DNA of 11,605 bases from Alphaproteobacteria bacterium (GTDB lineage: Bacteria; Pseudomonadota; Alphaproteobacteria; Rickettsiales; UBA8987), in NCBI GenBank assembly GCA_023269645.1, contig JAHFPR010000037.1, positions 1 through 11,605 of the forward strand, read 5' to 3'. Below the pieces are notes generated by a model, which saw only the letters and a program-made list of their open reading frames with translations, was not told the origin of the DNA and ran no database searches. The position numbers and the translations under genes are program-made. Shown piece by piece: positions 1 to 7,300 of this stretch. Each line of letters opens with the position of its first letter. Within the stretch, counting starts at the first letter, position 1.

Positions 1-330
1 AGGTTTTGCGTTGTCGCCGAAGTAATAGAAATTCCGGGATACCAGCACGGGCGCATCGGGGGAGATACCATGCCCTTCCAGATACGCGGCATGATCGGGA
101 TGCGTTTGTTGAAAGTCACCATAGGCAGGCTTGCTTTCAACCTTCATGGCGTAGAGGAGGGTGTTGGGCTTTCCCGTATTATTCCCGCCTATGCCGATTA
201 CCCAGCTTCCAACCTCCGCCCACTTCTCTATGGTCGTATCCTTACAACCGCATACCGTGCAGAGTTTTCCTTCCGTATGAGGGGCAAAGCCTAAATCGTG
301 ATCTACCCGATAACTATAATGCTTGGGCAT
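1..330 (-). CDS. Nmad2-like nucleotide-modification-associated protein, C-terminus cut by window edge
   Basis: This frame is open from an ATG at 328-330 to the window edge, giving 110 codons, so the gene is partial. The protein begins MPKHYSYRVDHDLGFAPHTE, then has a cysteine cluster CTVCGC near residues 24-29, a WVIGIGGNNTGK stretch near 43-54 and LLYAMKV near 58-64. From memory, the early GFAP, the Cys-rich turn, the GSWVIGIG block and the YAMKV strand resemble Nmad2, a domain predicted by others to act with DNA base modification and restriction systems. No catalytic residue can be named. It starts 2 bp after the mod stop codon, so it is probably translationally coupled to mod and is the third cistron of the restriction-modification operon. 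I see no strong Shine-Dalgarno of its own. A role in modifying or sensing modified DNA is inference. It could also be an unrelated small cargo protein. Confidence 0.6.
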   Translation of the reverse strand, partial: MPKHYSYRVDHDLGFAPHTEGKLCTVCGCKDTTIEKWAEVGSWVIGIGGNNTGKPNTLLYAMKVESKPAYGDFQQTHPDHAAYLEGHGISPDAPVLVSRNFYYFGDNAKP

Positions 331-332
331 GG

Positions 333-2288
333 CTACACCGTATGCAGGTTATCTTTGAACGCCTGTTGCAGCACCCATTTCTTGGCGGTGTCGAGGGCAT
401 GGCGGGAGAGGATGAGTTGGTTGTCGCTCTGCGGCTCCAGTGCTTCCACGGTTGCATCGGCAATGGTGGTGTCGAGGCATAGCAGGGCGGATTTGTCATT
501 TCCGTGCAGGCGATAGACGGTGTTGGCTTTGAAAGCGGGTTGTTTCTCCAGCGTATAAAACAGGCCGTAACCGTTCTTCAGGGCGATCTCGGTGACAATA
601 TCGGCAAATGCCCCATCGGATGCAAGCGGAAGTTCGGCCTGCAAGTGGGCTTTCAGTGCCGCCAGATTCTCCGCCTCGGATTTTTCGGGATCGGCGGTAT
701 AGAGGTTCTGGGGGAAGTTGCTATCGGTGAGGCGGTAGACGCGGAAGCCTGTATCTACCGCTGCATCCGGGTTTTCCTTACGGATTTTCGCCCCCGCTCG
801 TTTCACGCGCTCGATGCACAGGGAGGAGATGGTTTTGTAGCCTGCCTTGTATGCTTCGCTGTTCTCATCGGTGTATTCAGGGATTTGTACGAGGATGTAT
901 TTACGGTTCCCGCCATCCTGAGCGTTAAGCTGCATCATCGCGTGGGCAGTTGTTCCTGAGCCAGCAAAGAAATCTAAAATTTTGTCATTTTTATTTGTTA
1001 CAAAATCTAATATCTCTTTCACCAGCGAAACTGGTTTAGGGTTACGGAAAACTTGCTTATGTTCAGGGAAAAGACCTTTCACATCGTATGCTCCAGTTCT
1101 TCCATCCAAGTTTATAAAACTGCTTAGCTTGGATTGGTAGTCTTTTGCATACACTTTCAGTTCAATAATCTTTGTTTCATCATCGCCAAATAATATTTTT
1201 TCTTCAGATAGCAACTGATCCATCGTTTCTTTCGGAAATCTATACCCCATTAAAGGCTGTTTGCACGGCTTCCCCGTTTTAGGATGAACAACATCATAAC
1301 GATAACCTTCTTTACCGGGGTTGTGAACGCTCTGGCTTCCGGTATATACGCCATCCTCGTCTATGTATTTATACCTATCAAGCACACCTAAAAATGCTTT
1401 GTTTTCCTTGAACCACTCATCATATGCGTCCTGCATTTTTTGTACGGTTTTGAAAGATTTTCCTATTTCAATACCTATTTTTATAAGCTCTGCTTTTGCC
1501 GGACTCTCGCTAGCTTTCCAAACTGGTTCAAGCACGCCTTTGTTTTTGGCATAGAACATTATATATTCATGTTCTACAGCAATGTTTGATGGATTGTTAT
1601 CAGTCGCGTTTTTCCATACGATTTGCCCGATAAAATTCTCCTCTCCGAAAATTTCATCACACAATTTTTTTAGATTTGGGAGTTCAACATCATCAATATG
1701 GATGATGATTACCCCATTACTACATAGTAGCTGGCGGGCAATAAGAAGTCGGCTCTGCATCATGTTCAGCCACAAGGAATGTTTGCGCCCGTGGCTTTCC
1801 GGCAGGGCGGTAAGTTTCACGCCATCCTTCACCGTACCGTTGCGCTGCCAATAGGCTTTCTTACTCTCACTATAGTCATCTGGATAAAGCACATCGGCGT
1901 CTTTGTTATAGGGCGGATCAATATAGATGCACTTCACCCGCTCGAAATAAGTGGTTTGCAGCAGCTTCAACACCTCCAGATTATCGCCCTCAATGATGAG
2001 GTTCTGCGTGGTATCAAACTTCACGCTGCGGGCGGAATCCGCCACCAGCGTTGCCTTGCTGGGCGTGAATGCCTGCCGCTTGGATTGCTGCTTGCCCGCC
2101 CATTCAAAACGGAAACGCTCCGGTGAGGAAGCACCTTCCGGCGCGGCGAGTGCCCGGAGTGCCGCTTCATCAAGGTTGCCCTCGCCATCGAAGAGATCAG
2201 GCATGAGGCGCTTTAGTTGCGCCAGCCGTTCCTGCCCAAGGTCGGGGCTGGTGATGGCGGCCTGTTTCGTGGCGGGTTTGGTGGTCAT
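333..2288 (-). CDS. mod: Type III restriction-modification system methyltransferase (Mod), 651 aa
   Basis: This is the modification subunit of a Type III system. It transfers a methyl group from S-adenosylmethionine to adenine N6 on one strand of an asymmetric site, and Res needs it for site recognition. Motif IV is DPPY at 124-127 (in IYIDPPYNKD), followed far downstream by the SAM-binding motif I, DFFAGSGTT, at 439-447. Motif IV before motif I is the beta-class order typical of Mod, with the target-recognition region between them. The length fits Mod. I chose the ATG at 2286-2288 because GGAGAAG lies 7 bases upstream and the protein then starts MTTKPATKQ. The upstream in-frame ATG at 2349-2351 would translate REP-like repeat sequence and is rejected. 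The gene follows res and precedes an Nmad2-like gene by 2 bp. The middle of the gene (about 960-1720) is strikingly AT-rich compared with both ends, suggesting exchange of the specificity region. Confidence 0.93.
   Translation of the reverse strand: MTTKPATKQAAITSPDLGQERLAQLKRLMPDLFDGEGNLDEAALRALAAPEGASSPERFRFEWAGKQQSKRQAFTPSKATLVADSARSVKFDTTQNLIIEGDNLEVLKLLQTTYFERVKCIYIDPPYNKDADVLYPDDYSESKKAYWQRNGTVKDGVKLTALPESHGRKHSLWLNMMQSRLLIARQLLCSNGVIIIHIDDVELPNLKKLCDEIFGEENFIGQIVWKNATDNNPSNIAVEHEYIMFYAKNKGVLEPVWKASESPAKAELIKIGIEIGKSFKTVQKMQDAYDEWFKENKAFLGVLDRYKYIDEDGVYTGSQSVHNPGKEGYRYDVVHPKTGKPCKQPLMGYRFPKETMDQLLSEEKILFGDDETKIIELKVYAKDYQSKLSSFINLDGRTGAYDVKGLFPEHKQVFRNPKPVSLVKEILDFVTNKNDKILDFFAGSGTTAHAMMQLNAQDGGNRKYILVQIPEYTDENSEAYKAGYKTISSLCIERVKRAGAKIRKENPDAAVDTGFRVYRLTDSNFPQNLYTADPEKSEAENLAALKAHLQAELPLASDGAFADIVTEIALKNGYGLFYTLEKQPAFKANTVYRLHGNDKSALLCLDTTIADATVEALEPQSDNQLILSRHALDTAKKWVLQQAFKDNLHTV
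960..1720 (-). other. AT-rich central (target-recognition) segment of mod
   Basis: Hand counts of 60-base lines give about 23% GC at 961-1020, 32% at 1441-1500 and 33% at 1621-1680. Lines in the same gene outside the segment give about 57% (661-720 and 2161-2220). The low-GC block corresponds roughly to Mod residues 190-443, from just after the motif IV region to just before motif I. In beta-class Mod proteins this part determines the recognition sequence. The borders are approximate, and acquisition by recombination is inference. Confidence 0.6.
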
Positions 2289-2303
2289 GCTACTTCTCCA
2301 GTT

Positions 2304-2381
2304 GTCATTGCGAGGAGGCCAATGGCCGACGAAGCAATCCAGCGGAAACATTCTGGATTGCTTCGCTGCGCTCGCAATGAC
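2304..2381. repeat. Large imperfect palindrome, REP-like (gtcattgcgag family)
   Basis: The left half begins gtcattgcgag and runs to gaagcaatccag (2304-2342). After a short spacer the right half runs ctggattgcttcgc to ctcgcaatgac (about 2353-2381). The halves are inverted copies with a divergent patch around gaggccaatggccgac. Similar palindromes are scattered through many bacterial genomes and are often mistranslated as peptides such as DCFAALAMT. The transcript of this operon would fold into a long hairpin here, which could attenuate or stabilise the res-mod message. That effect is inference. Confidence 0.75.
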
Positions 2382-2398
2382 GTTTCTCCGCCGCAGAC

Positions 2399-2437
2399 GC
2401 GGCTTACGCTGGATTCCAGCTTTCGCTGGAATGACGG
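2399..2437. repeat. Short palindromic repeat, REP-like (ggattcc...ggaatgacgg type)
   Basis: The core is attccagc (2413-2420), loop tttc, then gctggaat (2425-2432), a perfect 8-bp stem. It is followed by gacgg, as in the common REP-like repeats whose translations read WIPAFAGMT or LDSSFRWND. It sits beside the larger palindrome inside the same 11-bp direct repeats, so the two probably moved as one composite unit. Confidence 0.7.
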
Positions 2438-2451
2438 AGGTAATTGGAGGG

Positions 2452-5130
2452 TCATGCTACATCACTCAAAAAGGTTTGTCCTACACGCTCAAGCGCACGT
2501 TTATCAAAGGTTTTCAGGCTATCCACGGGCGCAAGGTAGGATTTCAGCCCGATAGCCTCAAAATGCTTTACCGCGCATTCTATCTTCATGCGCTCATCGG
2601 GTTTCAGCTTATCCCAATCCGCCGTGCCTTTGGTTTCCACGGTAAAGAAGAAACGGTGTTCCGCATCTGGATTATCCAGATCGCGCTTCTCAATGACAAG
2701 CGCAAAATCAGGGTTATAGCTGCCGATGGGCGTGGGGATTTTATAGGCTTTTGGCAATTTCACGAACACCTGCACGGCGTGATGGTTATCCAGATCGCCC
2801 GCAAAATCCTTCTCCACGTCAGAATCATGGATGATGCGGTCATACAGCCCGCGCTTGGGCGTGGCGGTGGTGTTGCCCTTGGTTTCAAAGGCTTCTTCAA
2901 ACAGGGTGAGTGGGTGCATCCCGCCTGTTGGCTCATACTGCACCAGCCGTACCAATTCACGCTCCAGCACGCTCCGCACCTTTTTTGCGGCTTCACTCAG
3001 AAACTGCATGGGGTTGGCGGCAAGCTGCTTTTTCTGTGCTTCCGGCAGGCGGGTGAGAATGGCGCGGGCGGCGGTATCGCTGATAGAGGTGTTGCGCGAT
3101 AATTCCCCCACCGCGTCAATGCGGGCAAACGTGCCGTGTATATCAGCACGGGCGGAACCCTTGGCGGCGGCTTCGATGCCGTCCTCCTCGCTAATGCGAC
3201 TCACATAGGTAAGCGCGATTTCAAGATGGTTGCTGCCCACCGCAATGCTTGCCATCGCCTCAAGGCTCTTTTCGATCAGCTCCTCTTCGCGGAAATGCAC
3301 ACGATACTTGGTCTGGCTGGCGATACGTTTCCATAATTCTCTGAAATCATCGGAGGTAAACCGCGCTTCGTTACGGCGGATGGTGACGGGCTGCTTGTTT
3401 TCATCCCGGATCGGTGGGGCTTTCGCGCCCGTGCCCATTTCATCATGCAGTTCATCCTGATAGGATTTGGAGAAAGCGTAATAGCTCTGGTTGGCAACCA
3501 CGGTGAGCAGGTTCACCTCCTTGCCCTCCGGCGTTCCTTCCGGGTCGCGGTAACGGGTGAAGCTCTTATCCACGCACAGACGCAGTCCGCGCCCGATCTC
3601 CTGCCGTTTCTTTATCTGGCTTTCGCTTTCGTTCAGGGTGCATATGGTAAACACGTTAGGGTTATCCCAGCCCACGCCCAGTGCGGAGTGCGAGAAGATA
3701 AACTCCAGCGGCTCCTCCATTGAAAGCAGGGTTTCCTTTTCTCTCAGGATTTTATCGTAAATCTCCTTGTTGGTAGCCATAGATTTAGCGTTGTCGGTAT
3801 ATTCGCCATTGCCTACTTGAGCAAAATACCCGCCATGCACGGCGGCGGTGTTCGGTGCGGGTTTTTTACCGTGGTATTTGGGATAAATGCCTTCGTATTC
3901 CTCCACGAACAGGCGGCGGATAAGCCCGTTTTCGTCAATGTAATTCGCCACACGGTCAATAAAGAACAGGGAAAGAGGCTTGATACCCATAGGCAACAAC
4001 TGCTTCTTGCGTTCAAAATGCGTCTGGATGGTGCGGCGGAGTTGCTGGCGGAAGATGGTTTCCTTGTCCTCGCCGTTCCCGCCGCCCACAGCAAGCTGCT
4101 CGCCGTTCGTGAAGCGGATATAGCCCTCACCATCGTAAAGGTCGGTCGTGCCGATGTCCTCCACCACCCAGCCATGATACACGGGATTGCCCGTTTCCTT
4201 TTCCAGATCACTGCGCTTCTTCACCGTGACGGGCTTGGATTTGAAGTCCCCATCCTTCAGCCGCGTATTCAGCACAAGCTGCGCGGTGGGGTTGGCGGCG
4301 CTGAGGTTCAGCTTCCTGAACGTGATCGCCACGTTGCTTTGCGTATTGGTTTCGTGGATCGAAAGCACGGCGATTTTCTTCACCAGCCCGCGATTATAAG
4401 AATCATAGGGGGTAAGCCGATAGACAATGTTCTTCGGCTCACGGTGGGTGGCGGAATAGCGCAACTTGAACAGCGGGTTGAACGCACCAAGACGCGCCTG
4501 CATATTCGGCGTATCCATGCCCTCCTGCGGCTCATCCATGATGAGGATGGGGCGTACCATTCGCAATGATTCCATTAGATTCCCGCCATCGCGGTTTTCA
4601 TCGTTTATCACCTTCGCATCGCTATCAAACGCCTGTTTGTTCATCACCATGATGGAAAGGGTGTTGGTGACGCAGAAACTCCGCACATCGGATATTTTTT
4701 TGCTGTCATATTCTATCACCGTGGCTTCGGTGGCATAAATCTCGCGGAAATGCTGTTTGGTATCGCGTGTGGTGGCAAGCACCCCTTCACGGATCGCCAC
4801 GCTTGGCACGATGATGATAAACTTGTGCAGCCCATAACGGCGGTGCAGTTCAAAGATTGTCCGCAGATAAACGTAGGTTTTGCCCGTGCCCGTTTCCATT
4901 TCGATGGTGAAATCAGAATCAGGGGAGGGTGCGGGATCGGTAATATCTTTTTCAGCGGCGATTTTCTTGGCGTTGGCAAACCATTCTTCAAGCGGAAAAT
5001 TCAAAACATTACCGGAAACCTCGCCGCTCCAGAAGCGTTCCTCCGGGCGCGTATAAGGCGCACCTTCAAACAGGCGGGCAATAGCATCTATTGCCTCGCG
5101 TTGATGCGGAAGATTTGGCTCAAACTTCAT
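2452..5130 (-). CDS. res: Type III restriction enzyme helicase/nuclease subunit (Res), 892 aa
   Basis: This is the ATP-dependent translocase and endonuclease that acts with Mod to cut DNA lacking methylation at the recognition site. The N-terminal part is a superfamily 2 helicase. Walker A METGTGKT is at 78-85, the DExx box DEPQ at 199-202, motif III RYSATH at 224-229 and motif VI QEIGRGLR at 510-517. The C-terminal nuclease has a PD-(D/E)xK layout: NPDFALVIEK with D808, then FTVETKG with E832 and K834. The length is slightly below the roughly 900-1000 aa usual for Res, and all key motifs are present. The ATG at 5128-5130 is preceded by an AAAGGG/GCAGG purine stretch. A candidate promoter lies in the 80-bp gap to the upstream recombinase. 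The stop codon is in the 11-bp repeat at the edge of the insert that separates res from mod. No frameshift is seen, so the system appears intact. Confidence 0.95.
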   Translation of the reverse strand: MKFEPNLPHQREAIDAIARLFEGAPYTRPEERFWSGEVSGNVLNFPLEEWFANAKKIAAEKDITDPAPSPDSDFTIEMETGTGKTYVYLRTIFELHRRYGLHKFIIIVPSVAIREGVLATTRDTKQHFREIYATEATVIEYDSKKISDVRSFCVTNTLSIMVMNKQAFDSDAKVINDENRDGGNLMESLRMVRPILIMDEPQEGMDTPNMQARLGAFNPLFKLRYSATHREPKNIVYRLTPYDSYNRGLVKKIAVLSIHETNTQSNVAITFRKLNLSAANPTAQLVLNTRLKDGDFKSKPVTVKKRSDLEKETGNPVYHGWVVEDIGTTDLYDGEGYIRFTNGEQLAVGGGNGEDKETIFRQQLRRTIQTHFERKKQLLPMGIKPLSLFFIDRVANYIDENGLIRRLFVEEYEGIYPKYHGKKPAPNTAAVHGGYFAQVGNGEYTDNAKSMATNKEIYDKILREKETLLSMEEPLEFIFSHSALGVGWDNPNVFTICTLNESESQIKKRQEIGRGLRLCVDKSFTRYRDPEGTPEGKEVNLLTVVANQSYYAFSKSYQDELHDEMGTGAKAPPIRDENKQPVTIRRNEARFTSDDFRELWKRIASQTKYRVHFREEELIEKSLEAMASIAVGSNHLEIALTYVSRISEEDGIEAAAKGSARADIHGTFARIDAVGELSRNTSISDTAARAILTRLPEAQKKQLAANPMQFLSEAAKKVRSVLERELVRLVQYEPTGGMHPLTLFEEAFETKGNTTATPKRGLYDRIIHDSDVEKDFAGDLDNHHAVQVFVKLPKAYKIPTPIGSYNPDFALVIEKRDLDNPDAEHRFFFTVETKGTADWDKLKPDERMKIECAVKHFEAIGLKSYLAPVDSLKTFDKRALERVGQTFLSDVA

Positions 5131-5163
5131 CCTGCCCTTTCACTGATATTTCCAACTGCAATA

Positions 5164-5191
5164 ACTATAGATGATTGACCAAGGTTGTCCA
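5164..5191 (-). promoter_or_regulatory. Candidate sigma70-type promoter for res-mod
   Basis: Read on the minus strand, TGGACA (5186-5191) is separated by 16 bp from TATAGT (5164-5169). This places the start of transcription near 5157, about 26 bases before the res ATG. It lies in the gap between the recombinase stop (5211) and res. It would let res-mod be expressed independently of the alpA operon. Assigned by eye only. Confidence 0.4.
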
Positions 5192-5210
5192 GCCGCTTCC
5201 GGTATCAGCA

Positions 5211-6260
5211 TCACTCCAGCCGGATGCCCTTGATGATCACTGATTGCTCTTTCAGGTAGTCCCCCGCATAGCTGTTGATGATGGTGGCCATCCCGCTTTT
5301 CTGCCCCATGTTTTCCGCCAGCGCGATGAGTTTATGGGTGGAGTCCCCTTCTTTCTTTACCTTGCGGGCGATACTGTGGCGGAAACTGTGCGGCTTGAGG
5401 TACGGCAGGCCGTTACTCTCAAAGGCTTCCTTGATAACCTCCCTGATCTGTGTGTCCGACTTTATATACTCTCTGGTAAGCACCGCGATAGCACGGCCAT
5501 CCGGTGAGAAGCTGGGCGTAATTTTAGGGAAGAGGTAATTTTTACCCTTAAAGCCCTCGGCAACCAGGCAATCGCGCCAGGTGATGACGTTCTGGATGAT
5601 GTCCTCGGAGTCCCCGATGAAGAACGAGGTAATGTTATTAGCGTTCTTGGTGTTTTGCAGGCGGGGGTCTTGCACAAACGCCCATGCCCCGTATTCCTTG
5701 AAGTATTTGATGCGGTCAACCCGTGCCTGCTGCAAGGAGCCGATTCGAGGGGTGGTGAGCAGGAACAGGCTGATGATCGCCTTGTTGCGTAACTCCATTG
5801 CTGTTGCGGAGGGCATAGCGCGGATGGTGGCCAGAATATCGGCAACCTCATGGCTTTCCTGATAGTTGGGGACTCGTGCCTTGTTCTTGTCGCCGCGCGT
5901 GACGCTCAGGAAACCAATATCCCTGCGCTTGATTTTCGCGTAGTCTTTTTCATTGTCCATAAGCCACTCGAAGAACCGCCGGACAAAGGAAATGTAATGG
6001 AAATACAGCGACTTTGAAATCTCTTGCCCCGTTTGTGGGTTTCTCTTATCGTCCATGTGTTCCTTGAACGTAATTGCCCAGTCGGATTTATATTTCCTGA
6101 AGTCCTTGAAGCCGATGGCAACCTCAAACTCATGGATGGCATTGACAAACTGGTCAACGGTCTTCGGGTCTCTGCCATCGTTCATGTTCGCAAGCTCTTC
6201 AAAGAACTTGTACTTGGCAACTTCATTGGCTGGGTTATGGCGGGTGTCTGTTGTTGTCAT
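5211..6260 (-). CDS. Divergent tyrosine recombinase, 349 aa
   Basis: This is a site-specific recombinase of the tyrosine (phage integrase) family. Residues 1-110 form a SAM-like core-binding part (about 32-105, including YISFVRRFFEWLM). The catalytic part shows Arg172 in TTPRIGSL, the HxxR box in KPHSFRH (His291, Arg294) and a likely nucleophile Tyr331 in INSYAG. The usual LGH/LGW before the tyrosine is replaced by NMGQ, with Gln320 lying 11 residues before Tyr331, so it is divergent. It lacks the N-terminal arm-binding domain of the P4-type integrase in the same island. Its start overlaps the stop of the HTH/zinc-ribbon gene by ATGA, so the two are probably translated together. Target and substrate are unknown. 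It might mobilise the restriction cargo as a unit inside the island or resolve island dimers. Confidence 0.85.
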   Translation of the reverse strand: MTTTDTRHNPANEVAKYKFFEELANMNDGRDPKTVDQFVNAIHEFEVAIGFKDFRKYKSDWAITFKEHMDDKRNPQTGQEISKSLYFHYISFVRRFFEWLMDNEKDYAKIKRRDIGFLSVTRGDKNKARVPNYQESHEVADILATIRAMPSATAMELRNKAIISLFLLTTPRIGSLQQARVDRIKYFKEYGAWAFVQDPRLQNTKNANNITSFFIGDSEDIIQNVITWRDCLVAEGFKGKNYLFPKITPSFSPDGRAIAVLTREYIKSDTQIREVIKEAFESNGLPYLKPHSFRHSIARKVKKEGDSTHKLIALAENMGQKSGMATIINSYAGDYLKEQSVIIKGIRLE

Positions 6261-6904
6261 AAGGGTTCAAATAAGCTGAGTTGGGTTGGCGGGATGTGAG
6301 TCGTTCCTATGCTGGCGATGTTTTTTACGGGTTTTATATGAGTTTTATCACTGGTACTGGTAGTTTTCGGCGGATCATCCGACGGTACGATTTCCGGGGG
6401 TTCACTCACGGCCTGATTTGAGGTGTTTTCTATGTGAGTCCCTCCTGCGCTGCATACACTATCGGATAATCCCACCAGTTCATTATGCTTCACGGTGAAG
6501 ATTCTTAGGATTTCCTGCTCTGCATCGGCCTTGTACAGCCGCTTTATTTCATGCCCACACGATGCACAAACACCGAAAGCACGAAGGCTTTTGTTTCGTT
6601 CTCGGATGAGTTTTTCTACCGTGTTGTGAAGAGGAGCATCCATTGCCTTGCACTTCCAGCACCTGAATTGATTGAACGCGAGAGGGCTTTTGCGTTGGTT
6701 GTTCCTCTCGGTGAGGAATTGCTTTAACACAGCCCCGTAGATGTAGAGGGTTTTGCCATGCCAAAAGGCTTTCAGCCCATCATCCTTTACCCAACCTCGG
6801 ACTGTTTGCTCATGCAGCTTTTTGGATTTATAAAGCCTGCAAACATCCTTGGTTTTGTAAGAGCGATAGCTCTTGATAAGCCTTGGGTCATAGTTTTTGG
6901 ACAT
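6257..6904 (-). CDS. HTH plus zinc-ribbon DNA-binding protein with C-terminal clamp-binding motif, 215 aa
   Basis: I do not recognise a named family. Residues 14-65 (YKTKDVCRLYKSKKLHEQTV, then RGWVKDDGL) look like a MerR/excisionase-type helix-turn-helix with a wing. Two CxxC knuckles, CWKC (82-85) and CASC (113-116), form a probable zinc ribbon. Residues 150-207 are a low-complexity linker rich in Ser, Thr and Pro, with three THI repeats (156-158, 188-190, 202-204). The protein ends PPTQLSLFEPL. QLSLF (208-212) matches the bacterial beta-sliding-clamp-binding consensus QL(S/D)LF. I chose the ATG at 6902-6904 because TAAGG (6915-6919) lies 10 bases upstream; the in-frame TTG at 6911-6913 is too close to it. 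The alpA stop overlaps this Shine-Dalgarno, and the stop of this gene overlaps the recombinase start. It may target or direct the recombinase (inference). Confidence 0.75.
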   Translation of the reverse strand: MSKNYDPRLIKSYRSYKTKDVCRLYKSKKLHEQTVRGWVKDDGLKAFWHGKTLYIYGAVLKQFLTERNNQRKSPLAFNQFRCWKCKAMDAPLHNTVEKLIRERNKSLRAFGVCASCGHEIKRLYKADAEQEILRIFTVKHNELVGLSDSVCSAGGTHIENTSNQAVSEPPEIVPSDDPPKTTSTSDKTHIKPVKNIASIGTTHIPPTQLSLFEPL

Positions 6905-6916
6905 GACGGGCAAACC

Positions 6917-7126
6917 TTAGTGTGTTTCTAGGGCTGCCAAGTCTGCGATAAGCCGCCGTATATCCTCCGCCCGCCACATGGTGACGCGAGCACCCATCTT
7001 CACGGGCTGGGGGAAGTGCCCGGACTTCACCCCCGCCCACCATGTGGATTTCCCCACGGGTATATGGGCAAGGATGACGGGCAGGCGGACGTATCCGGTT
7101 TCAGGTAAAGTTGATTTTTCGGTCAT
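6917..7126 (-). CDS. AlpA-family regulator/excisionase-like protein, 69 aa
   Basis: This is a small winged helix-turn-helix protein of the AlpA/phage Vis-like family. The sequence has the family pattern: VRLPVILAHIPVGKSTWWAG (12-31), GHFPQPVKMG and VTMWRAEDIRRLI near the C-terminus. Relatives activate integrase or excision functions of P4-like elements and can act as directionality factors. The ATG at 7124-7126 has a clear CAGGAG Shine-Dalgarno 8 bases upstream (GGAG at 7135-7138). It is the first gene of a compact unit: 12 bp separates its stop from the HTH/zinc-ribbon ATG, and that gene overlaps the recombinase. A palindrome GTAATTAC (7128-7135) lies between the Shine-Dalgarno and the start, and two 22-bp dyads lie 91-196 bp upstream. 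Either could be its operator, which is inference. Confidence 0.88.
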   Translation of the reverse strand: MTEKSTLPETGYVRLPVILAHIPVGKSTWWAGVKSGHFPQPVKMGARVTMWRAEDIRRLIADLAALETH

Positions 7127-7216
7127 GGTAATTACTCCTGTTGTCTGGTTGAAAACAGGGTAAGCCTACGGGATGCAGGAACGTCCGCGAAACGGCGAAA
7201 GGGTTTCGGGGTTGGT

Positions 7217-7238
7217 GGTAGGAGGGGTTCCTACCTTC
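7217..7238. repeat. 22-bp dyad repeat, copy 1
   Basis: The first 19 bases are a perfect palindrome: ggtagga (7217-7223), loop ggggt, tcctacc (7229-7235), followed by ttc. A second copy at 7301-7322 matches at 20 of 22 positions in the same orientation. It is probably a protein-binding site such as an operator or recombination accessory site. Confidence 0.65.
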
Positions 7239-7300
7239 CCTCAAAGTATTGATTTATTGTATTTTATGCCCGCGAAGATTTTTTGCAGGCTCCGGTGTAA

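Larger units (their letters stand above)
2283..2460. mobile_element. MITE/REP-like insert with 11-bp flanking direct repeat between res and mod
   Basis: The 11-mer ggtcatgctac occurs at 2283-2293 and again at 2450-2460, enclosing 156 bp (2294-2449). The inner ends are imperfect inverted repeats: CTCCAGTT at 2296-2303 against CTCCAATT (reverse strand) at 2442-2449, 7 of 8 matching. The insert consists of two palindromic repeats. On the minus strand one 11-mer copy carries the res stop (GCA TGA) and the other carries the mod start (ATG ACC). Removing the insert and one copy would restore a GCATGACC junction in which the res stop and mod start overlap as ATGA. This is the footprint expected of an insertion with target-site duplication. 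The insert also supplies GGAGAA, the apparent Shine-Dalgarno of mod. No transposase is present, so any movement would depend on proteins encoded elsewhere. Confidence 0.7.

Noticed and set aside
2289..2351. Extended mod start at the ATG of 2349-2351
   Set aside because: The extra 21 residues would be encoded by the palindromic insert, and a better Shine-Dalgarno precedes the ATG at 2288.
2304..2437. CRISPR array
   Set aside because: There are only two different palindromes and no evenly spaced identical repeats with variable spacers. No cas genes are present.
2452..2484. Res C-terminus GQTFLSDVA resembling a recurrent repeat-encoded peptide
   Set aside because: I recall similar strings in unrelated proteins, but I see no DNA repeat or break here to show that the Res end was replaced.
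1951..3102. Long plus-strand open frame of 383 codons
   Set aside because: It lies opposite res, mod and the REP insert, reads through the palindromes as WIPAFAGMT-type repeat peptides, and has no domain pattern. Res and Mod motifs on the minus strand explain the region.
6294..6439. Three atgtgagt/atatgagt repeats as DNA-binding sites
   Set aside because: They encode the three THI tripeptides in the linker of the HTH/zinc-ribbon protein and are unevenly spaced, so a protein-level or chance origin is simpler.
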